A stretch of DNA of 33,134 nt from Phycisphaerae bacterium (lineage in GTDB: Bacteria > Planctomycetota > Phycisphaerae > UBA1845 > Fen-1342). A program made the position numbers and the translations under genes. The notes beneath the pieces were generated by a model. That model had not been told where the DNA came from, searched no databases, and saw nothing but the letters and a program-made list of their open reading frames with translations. This document shows positions 32,960-33,134 of this stretch, piece after piece (position 1 is the first letter of the stretch; every line of letters starts with the position of its first letter). Where the stretch lies: positions 1-33,134 of the forward strand of contig JANQFV010000049.1 in NCBI GenBank assembly GCA_028277645.1, given 5' to 3'.

Positions 32960-33134
32960 ATGAACGTCACCACACACAATCCCCGCAAGACCGTCGTGCT
33001 GATCAGCCTGGCGGCATCGGTGTTGATGCTGGTTGGCAAGCTGACCGCGTGGTACCTGACGAGTTCGGTCGCGTTGCTGTCAGACGCGGCGGAATCGCTC
33101 GTACACGGTGTAGCGACGGGGCTGGCGGCGTTCA
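32960..33134 (+). CDS. Cation diffusion facilitator, N-terminal part (cut by window edge)
   Basis: Only 58 residues are inside the window. They hold the first helix (VVLISLAASVLMLVGKLTAW) and the start of the second with SSVALLSDAAESLVHGVATG, the cation diffusion facilitator pattern in which the Asp and the later polar residue of this helix help bind Zn2+, Fe2+ or similar metals for export. An ATG at 32954, two codons earlier in frame, is an alternative start; GGA seven bases before 32960 favours the later one. Metal specificity cannot be judged from this fragment. Confidence 0.82.
   Translation, partial: MNVTTHNPRKTVVLISLAASVLMLVGKLTAWYLTSSVALLSDAAESLVHGVATGLAAF

Noticed and set aside
1..33134. 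tRNA, rRNA, CRISPR arrays, transposases, replication origin
   Set aside because: Intergenic gaps are short and none contains a cloverleaf, regular spaced repeats, or DnaA-box clusters; no protein matches a transposase or integrase.

Overview
The window is a GC-rich stretch of bacterial chromosome that reads as a planctomycete, probably of the Phycisphaerae type. Three things point there. One protein ends in a dockerin-like tail of the 'DINPFV' type. An ECF sigma factor sits beside a very large Ser/Thr kinase with TPR repeats. DUF1080, DUF1571 and several alkaline-phosphatase-superfamily enzymes occur together. This assignment rests on recognised family habits, not on a search. No rRNA, tRNA, CRISPR array or transposase was seen.

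Region 1 (1-9.9 kb) starts with the N-terminal part of a zinc alcohol dehydrogenase and a secreted thioredoxin-fold/dockerin-like protein. A PAS-AAA-Fis sigma-54 activator follows, divergent from a DUF302 gene. Next comes a tight operon (ATGA overlaps) of an MMPL/RND exporter, a LolA-like periplasmic protein and an outer-membrane barrel protein. A small DUF2892 membrane protein faces this operon. Palindromes of the form TGTYCA-N2-TGRACA lie next to the activator's own start and about 110 bp upstream of a good sigma-54 promoter in front of the DUF2892 gene. This suggests a small, possibly sulfur- or redox-responsive regulon.

Region 2 (9.9-13.7 kb) has a DUF1571 protein, a NatA/NatB-like ABC exporter pair, and a GPP34-family gene broken by one extra base.

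Region 3 (13.7-21.7 kb) has a leftward cluster of two paralogous phosphodiesterase/alkaline-phosphatase-family proteins, a small ribbon-helix-helix protein and a membrane protein. Divergent from it is a membrane-anchored sulfatase-fold protein with a TPR tail. None of the three enzymes has a formylglycine-type Cys; the nucleophile positions are Ser, Thr and Thr.

Region 4 (21.7-23.4 kb) is an AT-richer cassette: a signal-peptide-bearing Hint/toxin protein with a short C-terminal toxin domain, overlapped by four bases by a cytosolic immunity gene. It is the best candidate in the window for an under-described system.

Region 5 (23.4-33.1 kb) has the kinase-TPR protein and its ECF sigma factor, an EamA transporter, a PA14-like/DUF1080 protein, a GNAT acetyltransferase, a DUF900-type alpha/beta hydrolase and the start of a cation diffusion facilitator. 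Four copies of a small GGCCGAC/GTCGGCC hairpin followed by (GC)TACG are scattered between genes.
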